Shown here: positions 25,753 through 34,790 of the stretch, in pieces
How the letters are laid out: each line of letters opens with the position of its first letter
Position numbering within the stretch: position 1 is the stretch's first letter
Assembly (NCBI RefSeq): GCF_022539405.1
Contig: NZ_CP054394.1
Location: forward strand, 498,501 to 562,500
Source: Natranaerofaba carboxydovora
Lineage (GTDB): Bacteria; Bacillota; Natranaerobiia; Natranaerobiales; Natranaerofabaceae
Reading direction: 5' to 3'
Length of the DNA: 64,000 nt
Notes under the pieces: model-generated
The model's input: only the letters and a program-made list of their open reading frames with translations
What the model was told of the DNA's origin: nothing
Database searches by the model: none
Translations under genes and position numbers: made by a program

Positions 25753-26994
25753 ATGAAAGTAGGATTTAGTGATGCTAGTAAAGGTAAAATAGGTTTATTG
25801 GGTCATGCTGGAGTTGGTCATAGTCATAGCCATAAGGGCTTAGTACAGGATGACTCAGGCGGGCTTGCTGTACTGCTTAAATTATTCAAACTGGCTTCAG
25901 ATATTTCTTTGAATATAAAAAAAATTGAAGTAAAAACAGGGATAAATGCCATGATAAAAGTCGCTACTGAATCCGGAGGTATAGGAGTATCATCTCCTAG
26001 AAGAGGAATAACCCCTCAGGAAGCAAATCTTATGAAAAAATTAGAAGGCAGGGAGGCAATTAGAACGCAAGCTTTAGTGATGGATGTTTTTGGACGTTGT
26101 TATGGCCAGGGAGGTATGGAGGTGCCTGTGTCATTACAAGCTGCTCTTTGCAACGCTGCTCTTGATAGCTTTGTTAAAAACTGTCCAAATAAATTTTATG
26201 TTGAGACTGAAAACTTAGAAGGAAACGAAGGCCTTATCTTGGGGACAGTTCTCGATATAAACAAAGTACCGGTTTCTTGTCTTGCCACTGTGAACGCAAC
26301 AGCTGGTGGTATTGGTCCAAATGAAGATATGGAAGGAAATTCTCCGGTAGGAAACAAAGGAAAGTTAATGGAAAAATTAGGTCTAGGAATGCTCCCAAGT
26401 ATAGTAGTAGAAGGCAAAACCTACACCCCGACTATCTCAAAAGAATTAGAAGAGTCTACCTTTTTGATCAGAGCTGATGATAGGGATGATAACCCAGTTG
26501 TAGGCGAAAGTATTAAAAAAGCTTGTCAGGAACTTGAATATCCTTGCATATATGACAAAAACTCAATGAAAAGAGTAGATGGTCAAATGAAAGAAAATAA
26601 GAAAAACTTAGCCAAAAGAATTATTGAATTAGGTGAAAAAATGAAAGAAGATGTGTACTCACAGGATAAAATAGAAACTATTTCAAAGATTATAGAAATA
26701 TCAACTCAGGATGTGGGTGCTATTACTTTTATGTCTGACAAATTAAACGATGTAGTAGGAGGGATTGGTTTACTGCCTGGCACAAGCGCAGTTTATAGTT
26801 TAGTAGTATCAGAAGAATATTATAATGAGAATATAATTCCTTCTTTGACTGATCAGGATGTTGATATATTTACCGACTTGGCTACAAATTCAGTTAAAAA
26901 ACTATATAATGATTTAGAAAAAGCCAAATTACACTTATCAGACAATATTATAAATGATATATCCAAGCTTAACGAATACATAAAACTAAATTGA
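25753..26994 (+). CDS. Uncharacterised 413-residue protein of the asparagine/aspartate operon
   Basis: The ATG at 25753 is chosen from GGAGG 8 bases upstream. The protein is soluble, without signal or membrane segments. The N-terminus holds a His-rich GHAGVGHSHSHKG motif (near residues 18-30) followed by DDSGGLAVLLKL. Other apparently conserved-looking stretches are SPRRGITPQEANLMKK, DVFGRCYGQGGMEVPVSLQ and ATAGGIGPNEDMEGNSPVG. The His cluster could bind a metal, but this is speculation. I do not recognise a family. Position between the transporter and L-asparaginase suggests an enzyme acting on an amino-acid-related substrate. Confidence 0.75.
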   Translation: MKVGFSDASKGKIGLLGHAGVGHSHSHKGLVQDDSGGLAVLLKLFKLASDISLNIKKIEVKTGINAMIKVATESGGIGVSSPRRGITPQEANLMKKLEGREAIRTQALVMDVFGRCYGQGGMEVPVSLQAALCNAALDSFVKNCPNKFYVETENLEGNEGLILGTVLDINKVPVSCLATVNATAGGIGPNEDMEGNSPVGNKGKLMEKLGLGMLPSIVVEGKTYTPTISKELEESTFLIRADDRDDNPVVGESIKKACQELEYPCIYDKNSMKRVDGQMKENKKNLAKRIIELGEKMKEDVYSQDKIETISKIIEISTQDVGAITFMSDKLNDVVGGIGLLPGTSAVYSLVVSEEYYNENIIPSLTDQDVDIFTDLATNSVKKLYNDLEKAKLHLSDNIINDISKLNEYIKLN

Positions 26995-27031
26995 TTCTAG
27001 TAGTAAAAAAGCTTAAATAGAGGTGATTAAA

Positions 27032-28054
27032 ATGAAAAAAACAAGGGTTGCAGTAGTTTTCACTGGCGGGACAATTGCCATGAAATATGACTCTAAAACA
27101 GACGGTTTGGTTCCTGCGGTTTCGGGGGGAGAACTGTGTGAAGCTATACCCTCTCTTGAAGAGGTCGCAGATATTGAAACTGTTGAATTTTCTAATATTC
27201 CAAGCCCTCATATGACCCCGCAAATTATGCTTGACCTGTCAAAAAGAGTTAAGGAATTATTAGATAGAGAAGATATCTCTGGTGTTGTAATAACCCATGG
27301 TACTGATACCTTAGAAGAAACAGCTTACTTTTTAGATCTTCTATTAGAAACTAACAAGCCTGTCATTGTTACAGGCGCTATGAAAAGTGCAGGTGATTTG
27401 TCCCCCGACGGGCCGGTAAATCTACTATCTAGTGTCAGGGTATCTTCTTCAGATAACGCTCGAGATAAAGGTGTTATGGTAGTAATGAATGAAGAGGTTC
27501 ACTCGGCATCAGAGGTTACAAAAACTCATACTGCAAGCATAGATACCTTTAAATCCCCCGTGTGGGGTCCGTTAGGTAGAGTCCAAGAAGATAAGGTTTA
27601 TTTTAAAAGGAAACCACTTAAAGAAGAGAATACTACAAATAAGAAGATTATAAATGATGATATTAAAGTCGATTTTGATGATATTAAATTGAAAGAAGTG
27701 GAACTTCTTAAAATGTATGCAGGATGTAATGGAAAAATAATTGATTATATTTTGGAGGATAACAATATAAAAGGTTTAGTTATTGAGGCTCTTGGTAAAG
27801 GAAATATTCCTCCTGATGCATCTTCTAAAATTGGTAAAGTTATCGAAAAGGGTGTACCTGTTGTTCTTACAAGTAGAGTTGAAGGTGGTAATGTTTCTCC
27901 TGAATACAGCTATGAAGGAGGAGGTAAATGCTTAAAAGATATGGGTGTTATTTTTTCTAAAGAAACCTCTGGTCAAAAAGCTAAGTTGAAGCTAATGTTA
28001 CTACTGGGCACGAAAAAGAGTAATGCTGAAATAAAAGAGGCTTATGAAATATAA
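27032..28054 (+). CDS. L-asparaginase (type I/II family)
   Basis: 340 residues from ATG 27032; the upstream GTG lies inside the AGAGGTG ribosome site. The two catalytic threonine motifs are present: TGGTIAMKYD near residue 13 and HGTDTLEETA near residue 89, followed by the conserved Lys in TGAMKSAG. It hydrolyses L-asparagine to aspartate and ammonia, feeding the aspartase encoded upstream. No signal peptide is present, so it is cytosolic. It starts 37 bases after the unknown gene and is probably co-transcribed. Confidence 0.93.
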   Translation: MKKTRVAVVFTGGTIAMKYDSKTDGLVPAVSGGELCEAIPSLEEVADIETVEFSNIPSPHMTPQIMLDLSKRVKELLDREDISGVVITHGTDTLEETAYFLDLLLETNKPVIVTGAMKSAGDLSPDGPVNLLSSVRVSSSDNARDKGVMVVMNEEVHSASEVTKTHTASIDTFKSPVWGPLGRVQEDKVYFKRKPLKEENTTNKKIINDDIKVDFDDIKLKEVELLKMYAGCNGKIIDYILEDNNIKGLVIEALGKGNIPPDASSKIGKVIEKGVPVVLTSRVEGGNVSPEYSYEGGGKCLKDMGVIFSKETSGQKAKLKLMLLLGTKKSNAEIKEAYEI

Positions 28055-28059
28055 ACATG

Positions 28060-28123
28060 AATCTGGTGCAAAAAGTCTATCACATATGTATAGTGTTTTT
28101 ATTTGACGTTCTTGCACCAGATT
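28060..28123 (+). repeat. Long-loop inverted repeat after the asparaginase gene
   Basis: Perfect 12-base arms (aatctggtgcaa / ttgcaccagatt) are separated by 40 bases, with a T-containing tail (aatattttt). It may terminate the operon. Part of the same element, ctggtgc followed by aaaagt, recurs once at about 13607, after the methyltransferase gene. Confidence 0.5.
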
Positions 28124-28154
28124 AATATTTTTGATTTTATTAAAACACTTAACT

Positions 28155-28943
28155 TTATTTGCCTTTAAATTCTGGTTTGCGTTTTTCTAAAAATGCACTT
28201 ACTCCTTCTTTGAAATCTTCTGTCTTAGCACAGTTGATTTGGTATTCAAGCTCATTATCAAGTATGCTTTCAAGTCCACTGAAAGCGCTTCTGTTTACTA
28301 AGGCTTTCATATTTCCAAAAGCTTTGGTAGGTCCCTGGGCCAGTTTGTTTGCAAACTCCTTTGTAGCTTTTTCCAGGTCTTCTCCTGGAACCACCTTGTT
28401 AACTAACCCTAACTCTAGAGCTTCTTTGGCTTCGACAGTTCTTCCTGTCATAATAAGCTCTGTTGCCTTAGCTGCTCCTATCATTTGAGTAAGTAAATAA
28501 GTTCCTCCCATATCAGGGACTAGACCTATATTGACAAAAGACTGAATGAACTTAGCATCTTCTGTACATATGCGAAAATCACAGGCAAGTGCAAAATTAA
28601 ACCCAGCGCCAGCTGCCGCTCCTTTTATTGAAGCGATCACAGGCTTTCTTGCATTTCTTATTCTTAATGCTGCAAGTCCAACTTTACGAACTACTCCAAG
28701 ACATTCTTCGGGCTCTTGTTCTAAGGCATTTTTCAAGGCGTTAAGATCTCCACCAGCAGAAAATGCATTTCCCTTTCCTGAAATTATAATTGTTCTAACA
28801 TCGGTTCGATCACTGCTTTCATCCATTACTTCTATTAGTTCGTCTAACAGACTTTCGTCTAAAGCATTAAGAGAACCAGGATTATTTAGTGTGATATATG
28901 CGATGTTATCTTCCACTTCAAAAAGTACTTTTCGATTTTCCAA
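28155..28943 (-). CDS. Enoyl-CoA hydratase/isomerase family protein
   Basis: A crotonase-fold protein. The TTG at 28943 (AAAGGA 9 bases upstream) is preferred over the ATG at 28955 or the frame end at 28976, giving 262 residues. The oxyanion-hole segments are SAGGDLNAL near residue 60 and IKGAAAGAGFNFALACDFR near residue 105. The hydratase Glu pair is incomplete: the position before ADMGGTYLL-type sequence reads IGLVPDMGGTYLL, with Asp instead of Glu/Ala variants. Hydratase versus isomerase activity is therefore open. It is monocistronic. Confidence 0.88.
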   Translation of the reverse strand: MENRKVLFEVEDNIAYITLNNPGSLNALDESLLDELIEVMDESSDRTDVRTIIISGKGNAFSAGGDLNALKNALEQEPEECLGVVRKVGLAALRIRNARKPVIASIKGAAAGAGFNFALACDFRICTEDAKFIQSFVNIGLVPDMGGTYLLTQMIGAAKATELIMTGRTVEAKEALELGLVNKVVPGEDLEKATKEFANKLAQGPTKAFGNMKALVNRSAFSGLESILDNELEYQINCAKTEDFKEGVSAFLEKRKPEFKGK

Positions 28944-29009
28944 AATATAACACATCCTTTCCGCAGAATCATACATTCAATTATAACATTATTTTCTAAT
29001 CAAAAAAAA

Positions 29010-29036
29010 GCCCCTTAACACAGTTTTGTAAGGGGC
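29010..29036 (-). terminator. Intrinsic terminator of the secreted beta-helix gene
   Basis: The stem gcccctta / taaggggc, extendable with a bulge, is followed on the minus strand by eight T residues (29002-29009). It lies 28 bases beyond the stop at 29064. Confidence 0.8.
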
Positions 29037-29063
29037 AAATTGGCAAATCCTGAAGATTAGACT

Positions 29064-30152
29064 TTACCAGTTCGTTTCTATTTTGATATTATCATCGAAG
29101 TTTATGAAATCATTATTATTTTTAAGATAATCATATAACGCATCAAGTCCCTCATCTTCAACGTCAATTACAGTGCTTGTAACAGCTCTATCAAGATTAA
29201 TACCAACAGTGCAATTTTCGAAAGTGTTGCTCTCAATTTCGTTTAAAACACTGTGCCTGGTACCACTGATTCCTAGTTCTGCATCTTTGATTATATTATC
29301 TTTAGCTGTAAATTCTACTTCATTGCCACCTTTTAAAGGATTATCGTGTAAATAGATTGCTGTGCTGTCAGTAATAATTTTGCTGTCTTTCAAAGTAAAC
29401 TCAGCATCAGACATTGCTTTAATTGCTCTTGTAGATTTATCACTATCCTCCTTTACTGTTACACCATCAATCAAAATGCCTGTTACATTATCAACTTTTA
29501 TTCCATAATCCATATCGCTATAATTTATAGTACCTCCAAGAATTGTTATATCATTTCTGTCAATTTTAAAACTGTCAAAAGTTCCTTGAAGAATTATAGT
29601 TGCAATTTTTTCGTCTTTAAGTGCTTTATTTAACTCGTCCTGATTAGATACAATCATTACTTCAGACAACGTTTTTATCTCAAATTCAATATCTATATCA
29701 GTATCTTCTACAGAGAAACTTCTTTCATAGTTCTTATAATAATCGGCAGATACTGCAAAAAAGTAATCGCCTTTTGTCAAGTATATATCAGACTTTCCTT
29801 CTTGATCAGTAGTTATAGAATCAAGCTTTTTTTTGGCATTATCTTTGTCTTCATATACTGTAATTTCGATATTCTCTGTTTCATTTAATTCTGTAAAGGT
29901 AATATTATAAATCTCTTCTTCAGGGTCTTCATCACTATCTTCATCTTCCTGACCGAAAATATTTTCTCTAACAAAATTAGGAACATTAGCGTTTTTATTT
30001 GGGCCATGATTGCTTAAAGGATGTGTTTTAGGTGCTGCGTGTTCTGGTGGGCCATTCCCTGGTGGATTTTCCCATGATGGTCCATGAGCAAAAGCACTTC
30101 CAAAGCTAAAAAGAATAAGTAAAATTCCTATACCAATCAATCTAAAGCTCAT
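29064..30152 (-). CDS. Secreted protein with carboxypeptidase-regulatory-like and right-handed beta-helix regions
   Basis: A 362-residue protein with a classical signal peptide (LIGIGILLILFSFGSAFAHG, cleavage after AFA near residue 22). A Pro/His/Asn-rich linker follows, then an acidic stretch. Residues ~85-165 resemble a CarboxypepD_reg beta-sandwich (ITTDQEGKSDIYLTKGDYFF). Residues ~170-340 are parallel beta-helix-like, with repeated turns such as 'NDITILGGTINYSDMDYGIK' and KDNIIKDAELGISGT. It is probably exported and surface-associated; the ligand is unknown. GGAGGTG supports the start. Confidence 0.75.
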   Translation of the reverse strand: MSFRLIGIGILLILFSFGSAFAHGPSWENPPGNGPPEHAAPKTHPLSNHGPNKNANVPNFVRENIFGQEDEDSDEDPEEEIYNITFTELNETENIEITVYEDKDNAKKKLDSITTDQEGKSDIYLTKGDYFFAVSADYYKNYERSFSVEDTDIDIEFEIKTLSEVMIVSNQDELNKALKDEKIATIILQGTFDSFKIDRNDITILGGTINYSDMDYGIKVDNVTGILIDGVTVKEDSDKSTRAIKAMSDAEFTLKDSKIITDSTAIYLHDNPLKGGNEVEFTAKDNIIKDAELGISGTRHSVLNEIESNTFENCTVGINLDRAVTSTVIDVEDEGLDALYDYLKNNNDFINFDDNIKIETNW

Positions 30153-30381
30153 AATTCTACACCTCCAGTGAATTTAAAGATTGTATAATTTAACTATTTA
30201 AATTATATCCTTGCCTAGTGTTGGCTGCTAGGTGCTTGATACCTGACTTCACTTTCTTAGTGGTGAATATTTAAACTCAGTGCTCCTAGTTATTATCTCC
30301 TATATTTGAGGGTGTAAATAGTCATATACTTAAATAGTAAAATATTTTTGAACAAAAAAGGAGACAAAAAAGAGAACAGCG

Positions 30382-30447
30382 TTGACAAAATATATATTTG
30401 AATATTAGAATTGATAATAGTGTTACAATATTTTGTTATAATGCTAC
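30382..30447 (+). promoter_or_regulatory. Promoter region of the 30490 methyltransferase with a NikR-like half-site
   Basis: The 337-base gap 30153-30489 contains TTGACA (30382), an 18-base spacer and TAGAAT (30406), a plausible promoter, plus TATAAT at 30437. GTGTTAC (30420-30426) and ATGCTAC (30441-30447) repeat the direct-repeat N14 geometry of the operator at 12796, with two mismatches in the second copy. Otherwise the gap holds only AT-rich sequence. Confidence 0.35.
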
Positions 30448-30489
30448 GCCATACATGCATTTTATAAAAGAAAAGAAAGGAAGGATAAT

Positions 30490-31374
30490 GTGAAATTATT
30501 TGAACCAAAATTTTGGGAAAATGAGTGGGAAAAAGCTATTCAAAGTACTAATAATAAAACAAGTGAAGAGAAAATTGAAATGTGGAATAGTAGAGCAGAT
30601 AATTTTGACAAAAATGTTAGCAGCTCGTCCGGACAAGAACGTTTGAAAGAGACAATAAACTTCCTTGATAAGTACGGAGTGCTAGATCAAGGCCCAAAAA
30701 CAATTTTGGATCTTGGTTGTGGTCCTGGGCATTATGCTATAGAGTTTGCCAGAAGGGGCCACAAAGTATATGCTATGGACCCAGCAGAAAAAATGATTGA
30801 TAAATTAAACGAAAAGCTGGGTAATGAAAATAAAGAAGTAGCTAATAAGATTATTCCCCTTGTAGATGATTGGTTTAAGTTAGACATAGAAGAAAAAGGG
30901 TATAACCAAAAGTTTGATTTGGTATTTGCTTCGATGTGCCCTGCTATACATGATGCAAAAAACTTACAAAAAGTGATAGATGCCAGTAAAAAATACTGCT
31001 TTATCAGTAGATTTGCAGGAGAAAAGTTCAGGAAGTCGATCTCATATTTGTTAGAAAAACATTTAGGCAGGCAAGATGTTTCTCATATGGATATAATTTA
31101 TCCATTAAATTGGTTGTATTCTAAGGGTTATAAGCCTGAACTTCACTTTGATAGTTGGAGTAGATTACACAAACAGCCTAAAGAAGAAGCAAAAAACGAA
31201 ATACAGCAGATGTTAGGCATGTTTTTGACAGTAGATGATGAGGTGAAAAATGATATTGAAGATTACGTTGAAAAACATCAAGAAGAAGGTTACTTAACAG
31301 AGGAAAAAGGTGCAACTGCCGGCATGGTGCTTTTTGATACTGAAGGAAAATGCATTAAATATAATAAGAAATAA
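30490..31374 (+). CDS. Class I SAM-dependent methyltransferase
   Basis: 294 residues from a GTG start with GGAAGGA upstream. It opens with a helical cap and the MWNSRADNFDKN pattern, then motif I LDLGCGPGHYAIEFARRG (near residue 73), motif II YAMDPAEKMI and motif III LVFASMCPAIHD. It resembles methyltransferases often linked to nickel-type ABC transporters, and its promoter region carries a heptamer like that at the 12.8k operon. The acceptor is unknown. The gene stands alone. Confidence 0.82.
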   Translation: MKLFEPKFWENEWEKAIQSTNNKTSEEKIEMWNSRADNFDKNVSSSSGQERLKETINFLDKYGVLDQGPKTILDLGCGPGHYAIEFARRGHKVYAMDPAEKMIDKLNEKLGNENKEVANKIIPLVDDWFKLDIEEKGYNQKFDLVFASMCPAIHDAKNLQKVIDASKKYCFISRFAGEKFRKSISYLLEKHLGRQDVSHMDIIYPLNWLYSKGYKPELHFDSWSRLHKQPKEEAKNEIQQMLGMFLTVDDEVKNDIEDYVEKHQEEGYLTEEKGATAGMVLFDTEGKCIKYNKK

Positions 31375-31490
31375 CTACAAGTAGGTATTTGAACTACTAA
31401 GTGTCGTTTAATAGAAAATGAAAAGAATTAGGAATAAAAATTGTTGGAATATTATTTTTAATTTTAATTTTACTTTAATTTTGTGAAAAC

Positions 31491-31519
31491 TTGAACAAGA
31501 AGGTCAAATTGGGTATAAT
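31491..31519 (+). promoter_or_regulatory. Sigma-A promoter of acuA
   Basis: TTGAAC (31491-31496), a 17-base spacer and a perfect TATAAT (31514-31519) lie 45 bases before the start. Confidence 0.7.
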
Positions 31520-31563
31520 TAGACTTGAGGACAAGAATATAAAAATTTTAACTTGAGGTGATT

Positions 31564-32199
31564 ATGATGCCTAACGCATTTATTGAAAATTTAAATACTA
31601 ATTTTATTAATACTGAAAAGGGTACTATCGAATTTTTTGGACCTTTGAAAAAAGAAGAACTGTCAAAACTTAATATGGATGAAGGTCTAAACAACTTTAG
31701 AGAGCCAAATAAACAACACGAAGCCTTGATAACTATAAGTGAATTTGATGAAGGCAAAGTATTTGCTGCCTGTCATGGTAAAACAATAGTAGGGTATATT
31801 ACTTTTCACCGTCCAGAATTTAGAAGGTGGGCCAATTCTGGAATTCCAGAACTTTTAGAATTAGGTGGAATTGAAGTTTCTAGTAATTATAGGGGGCTTG
31901 GTGTAGGAAAATATTTATTAATGTGGACTTTTGGTAACTATGACTTTGAAGACAAAATCGTTATTAGCATTGAAACATGTTATAACTGGAAAACAATAAA
32001 GCCTAATTCAATATGGGAGCACAGAAATTTGTTAAAATATATAATGGGTTTAGTAGGACTGAAATCTAGAGACACTGATGATCCTGAAGTCGTAGAACAC
32101 CTGGCGAATATGTTACTAGTTAGGGTCGGAGAAAAAGTTAGTGCAGAAACTATATCTCGCTTTGAAAAATTATTATTTAAAAATCAATTTATCTTTTAA
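31564..32199 (+). CDS. acuA: AcuA-like GNAT acetyltransferase
   Basis: 211 residues from ATG 31564 (GAGGTG upstream). The GNAT acetyl-CoA site is VSSNYRGLGVGKYLL, matching the R/Q-x-x-G-x-G/A pattern. The C-terminus (WEHRNLLKYIMGLVGLKSR, TDDPEVVEHLANMLLVRVGE) is diagnostic of the Bacillus AcuA family, which acetylates and inactivates acetyl-CoA synthetase. The acs and acuBC partners are not in this window. It is monocistronic with its own promoter and terminator. Confidence 0.9.
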   Translation: MMPNAFIENLNTNFINTEKGTIEFFGPLKKEELSKLNMDEGLNNFREPNKQHEALITISEFDEGKVFAACHGKTIVGYITFHRPEFRRWANSGIPELLELGGIEVSSNYRGLGVGKYLLMWTFGNYDFEDKIVISIETCYNWKTIKPNSIWEHRNLLKYIMGLVGLKSRDTDDPEVVEHLANMLLVRVGEKVSAETISRFEKLLFKNQFIF

Positions 32200-32228
32200 A
32201 ACCTAACACAACTTGATTAATTATCATT

Positions 32229-32260
32229 AACAGGGATTAAGATTATTGTCCCTGTTTTTT
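32229..32260 (+). terminator. Intrinsic terminator of acuA
   Basis: The stem aacaggga / tccctgtt with a 12-base loop runs into TTTTTT. Confidence 0.85.
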
Positions 32261-32284
32261 ATTTTTATATATTTTTGTATAATA

Positions 32285-33184
32285 TTAATTAAAATAACTT
32301 GCAATTTTGTGAGCTTTTTGTAGTAGTTCTTGTTTTTCATTGTTAAAGGCACCATATACGACCCCTTCGAATAGGCAGTCAAGAACATAACTTTTATTTG
32401 AGTCTATCCCCGAGGAGATCAAATCCTTTTCTGTAACGGCTAAGTCTAAATTACTTATTATACCCCCATGTTTTTCGATCTCCTTAATTTTTTCTTTAGC
32501 CCTAGTCAAAGCTTCAATTTCTGAAGGTAATTCAATTCTTAGACTTTTGACATCTGCTTCTTTTAACTGAATTAGCTGTAACAGGTTTTCCTTGCCAATT
32601 TTATTCCACAATCGTCTTAGATCAACCTCTGTAATTTCCCCGAAAATTGTCATGTGATACTGAACCAGGCTAATTATGCTTTGCTTCATATCTTGGTCAA
32701 AAAACATCCTATTCATTATTTTATTAGTAACCCTAGCTCCTTCTATGTCATGCCTATTATTACCGGAACTATTGAATGCTTCTGGTTTTCCTAGATCATG
32801 AAAAAGTGCTGCAAGTCTTAATTTTATATTGTTTTTTGGAGTGAAGTCCAAAACATCCATAGTATGTCCAAATACATCTTTGTTATGAAAATATGGGTTT
32901 GATTTAACATTAATACAATCAGATAGCTCAGGAAGGATATATTGCAATAAAGAGTGTTCTTTTAATACCTCAAAATATTTTGACGGGCAATCTAAGTTTT
33001 CTAATGCTTTGATTAATTCATCTTTTATTTTTTCATCTGGCAGTTTTTTAACAATATGAGCATATTTTTTTATATAATTACTTTCCTCATTATTTAGATT
33101 ATCACCTTTTTCTATAGTTATTCTAATTTGTTGTAAAAAACTTACTGGGTTATTTATATCTAGCTTTATTTGTTTACTGATCAT
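32285..33184 (-). CDS. HD-domain protein related to the C-terminal part of CCA-adding enzymes
   Basis: A 299-residue protein. HD-superfamily metal-binding motifs are FGHTMDVLDF (near residue 105), ALFHDLGKPEAF (His-Asp pair) and a following RHDIEGA...YHMTI. The layout matches the tRNA nucleotidyltransferase/poly(A) polymerase C-terminal half, but the N-terminal nucleotidyltransferase head with its GGxVRD motif is absent. The start has no alternative upstream, so it is a stand-alone HD phosphohydrolase-type protein rather than a truncation by the window. The substrate is unknown. Upstream, 33185-33477 shows only AT-rich sequence. Confidence 0.8.
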   Translation of the reverse strand: MISKQIKLDINNPVSFLQQIRITIEKGDNLNNEESNYIKKYAHIVKKLPDEKIKDELIKALENLDCPSKYFEVLKEHSLLQYILPELSDCINVKSNPYFHNKDVFGHTMDVLDFTPKNNIKLRLAALFHDLGKPEAFNSSGNNRHDIEGARVTNKIMNRMFFDQDMKQSIISLVQYHMTIFGEITEVDLRRLWNKIGKENLLQLIQLKEADVKSLRIELPSEIEALTRAKEKIKEIEKHGGIISNLDLAVTEKDLISSGIDSNKSYVLDCLFEGVVYGAFNNEKQELLQKAHKIASYFN

Positions 33185-33477
33185 TTATCACCCTTTTTAG
33201 GATTTGGTAAACAGGACAATGAGCACTTTAAAATGAAGTTAATTATATTTTATAGAAGAGTGAAACGTTTTACAAGTCCTTGTAAAATACTTGAAAACAT
33301 GTAAATAGATTTTTTATATAAGACAAAATTATAAAAAATTCGAGGATTAATACATTTTGTGTAGAAGTTCTAAAGGTCAAATCATTTAAGTAAGCTTTTT
33401 TAGTTCATTAGTTTATTTTCTTTAATTAAGTTTTTCAAATATAAAAGTTTTCATTATAGCGAAAGGAGCGTTGATTT

Positions 33478-34572
33478 ATGAGAAAAGTTTCAATTCTTAT
33501 TTTTTTGGCAATGACTACCCTGATTTTAGTAGGATGTGGATCACCTACACCACCTGATGAAGTAGTTAATGAATACTGGAGACTCTTTCAAGATGGAGAT
33601 ACAGAGGGAGCTCTCGAACTAGTTATTGAAGGTAGGGAGGATGAAGTTGGTGATTTAGAAATGGATATGGAGGAAGTAGATGAAATAGAAGAGGTTCTTT
33701 TTGAAAGGGTTACATTAGAGGCTGAAGGTTATGAAGAAGATGGAGATGTAGCTATTGTTGATGTGGCAGTTACTAAACCAAATTTACACGAAACATTTGC
33801 TTCTTTTTTCGAAGAAGGTTTTGAAGAACTAATGGTTTTAGCAATGGAAGGTGCATCTGATGAAGAGATAGATGAAAAAGCAGAAGAGTTTTTATTAGAA
33901 GCTATGGCAGAAGTGGAAGACATTAGCCATGATCAACAGGTTGAACTCCACTTAGAAGATGGTGAATGGAAAATATATGATTGGTTGTTTGATGATATTG
34001 AGGAAAGGATGGACGAGTTAGATTTCGAAGATGAGTCAGTAGAAGGAAATGGTATGGACGAAGAAAGTGATGAAGCTGCAGGTGATATAGACGAGGGGGA
34101 AGCAGAAGTTGGAGATACAGTTACCACAGAAGCTGGGGATATGACATTAATTGCTCAAAATAACGATATAGATATAATAGAAACGGGGCCTTTTAGAGTT
34201 GATATTGAACAGATAAATGCAGTTTCAGGAGAGCTTAACCCCCAATCGGCAGAAATGTTTGGTGCTGAACAGCTAGAGTATATTCAGATAGACATGCAGG
34301 TAGAAAACACATCAGAAGAAGACTCAACTTTCTATGCTGGTCAAGCACAAATAGTGACTAATACAGGAGAGCAATTGGAATCAGATATGTGGATGAGTGA
34401 TCATATTGAAGGAGAGTTTATGGGAGGCGTTACTCAAGAGGGAACTTTGATATATCCGCTAGAGCAGTCTCAAGCAGATGAAATAGAAACAGTTAGAATA
34501 GTTATCAGTGCACCTCAAGATGAAGATTGGCAGGAAGTGGGCGAAGAAGTAGACTTTGAGGTTGAACTTTAA
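33478..34572 (+). CDS. Acidic lipoprotein with DUF4878-like and DUF4352-like domains
   Basis: A 364-residue protein with a lipobox (LILVGC, lipidated Cys near residue 20) and AAAGGAG upstream. Residues ~25-170 resemble the NTF2-like DUF4878 fold (PPDEVVNEYWRLFQDGDTEGA, then a C-terminal LEDGEWKIYDW). A very acidic linker follows (about 175-210). Residues ~215-364 look like a DUF4352 immunoglobulin-like domain (VENTSEEDSTFYAGQAQIV). It is anchored outside the membrane; function is unknown. Extreme acidity fits a saline habitat. Confidence 0.75.
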   Translation: MRKVSILIFLAMTTLILVGCGSPTPPDEVVNEYWRLFQDGDTEGALELVIEGREDEVGDLEMDMEEVDEIEEVLFERVTLEAEGYEEDGDVAIVDVAVTKPNLHETFASFFEEGFEELMVLAMEGASDEEIDEKAEEFLLEAMAEVEDISHDQQVELHLEDGEWKIYDWLFDDIEERMDELDFEDESVEGNGMDEESDEAAGDIDEGEAEVGDTVTTEAGDMTLIAQNNDIDIIETGPFRVDIEQINAVSGELNPQSAEMFGAEQLEYIQIDMQVENTSEEDSTFYAGQAQIVTNTGEQLESDMWMSDHIEGEFMGGVTQEGTLIYPLEQSQADEIETVRIVISAPQDEDWQEVGEEVDFEVEL

Positions 34573-34629
34573 TTATCTGTATATAAGCCATAATCAAAAA
34601 GTTGTAAAAAGTTGTAGTTTTTCTCTCTG

Positions 34630-34790
34630 CGACCATAAAAAAATTTTCTTTGAAGAAATTCGATAAAGTAGTGGGAAAGGACTCGGAGCTGGCCAAGGAG
34701 TTTGCATGGGGAATACGTTCTGTCATCAGAGGCGAAAGGGAGTTTTTTGAACTTGAATATCCCTGCCACTCCACAGATCAACGGGAAACC
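34630..34790 (+). pseudogene. Fragment of a PAS-domain sensor gene
   Basis: Translation gives ELAKEFAWGIRSVIRGER and FFELEYPCHS, closely matching the first PAS domain of the intact regulator at 40165 (ELARQAAAGIRSVIAGEK). Only about 45 residues remain, with no start signal, and the frame runs into unrelated sequence at about 34790. Confidence 0.7.
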
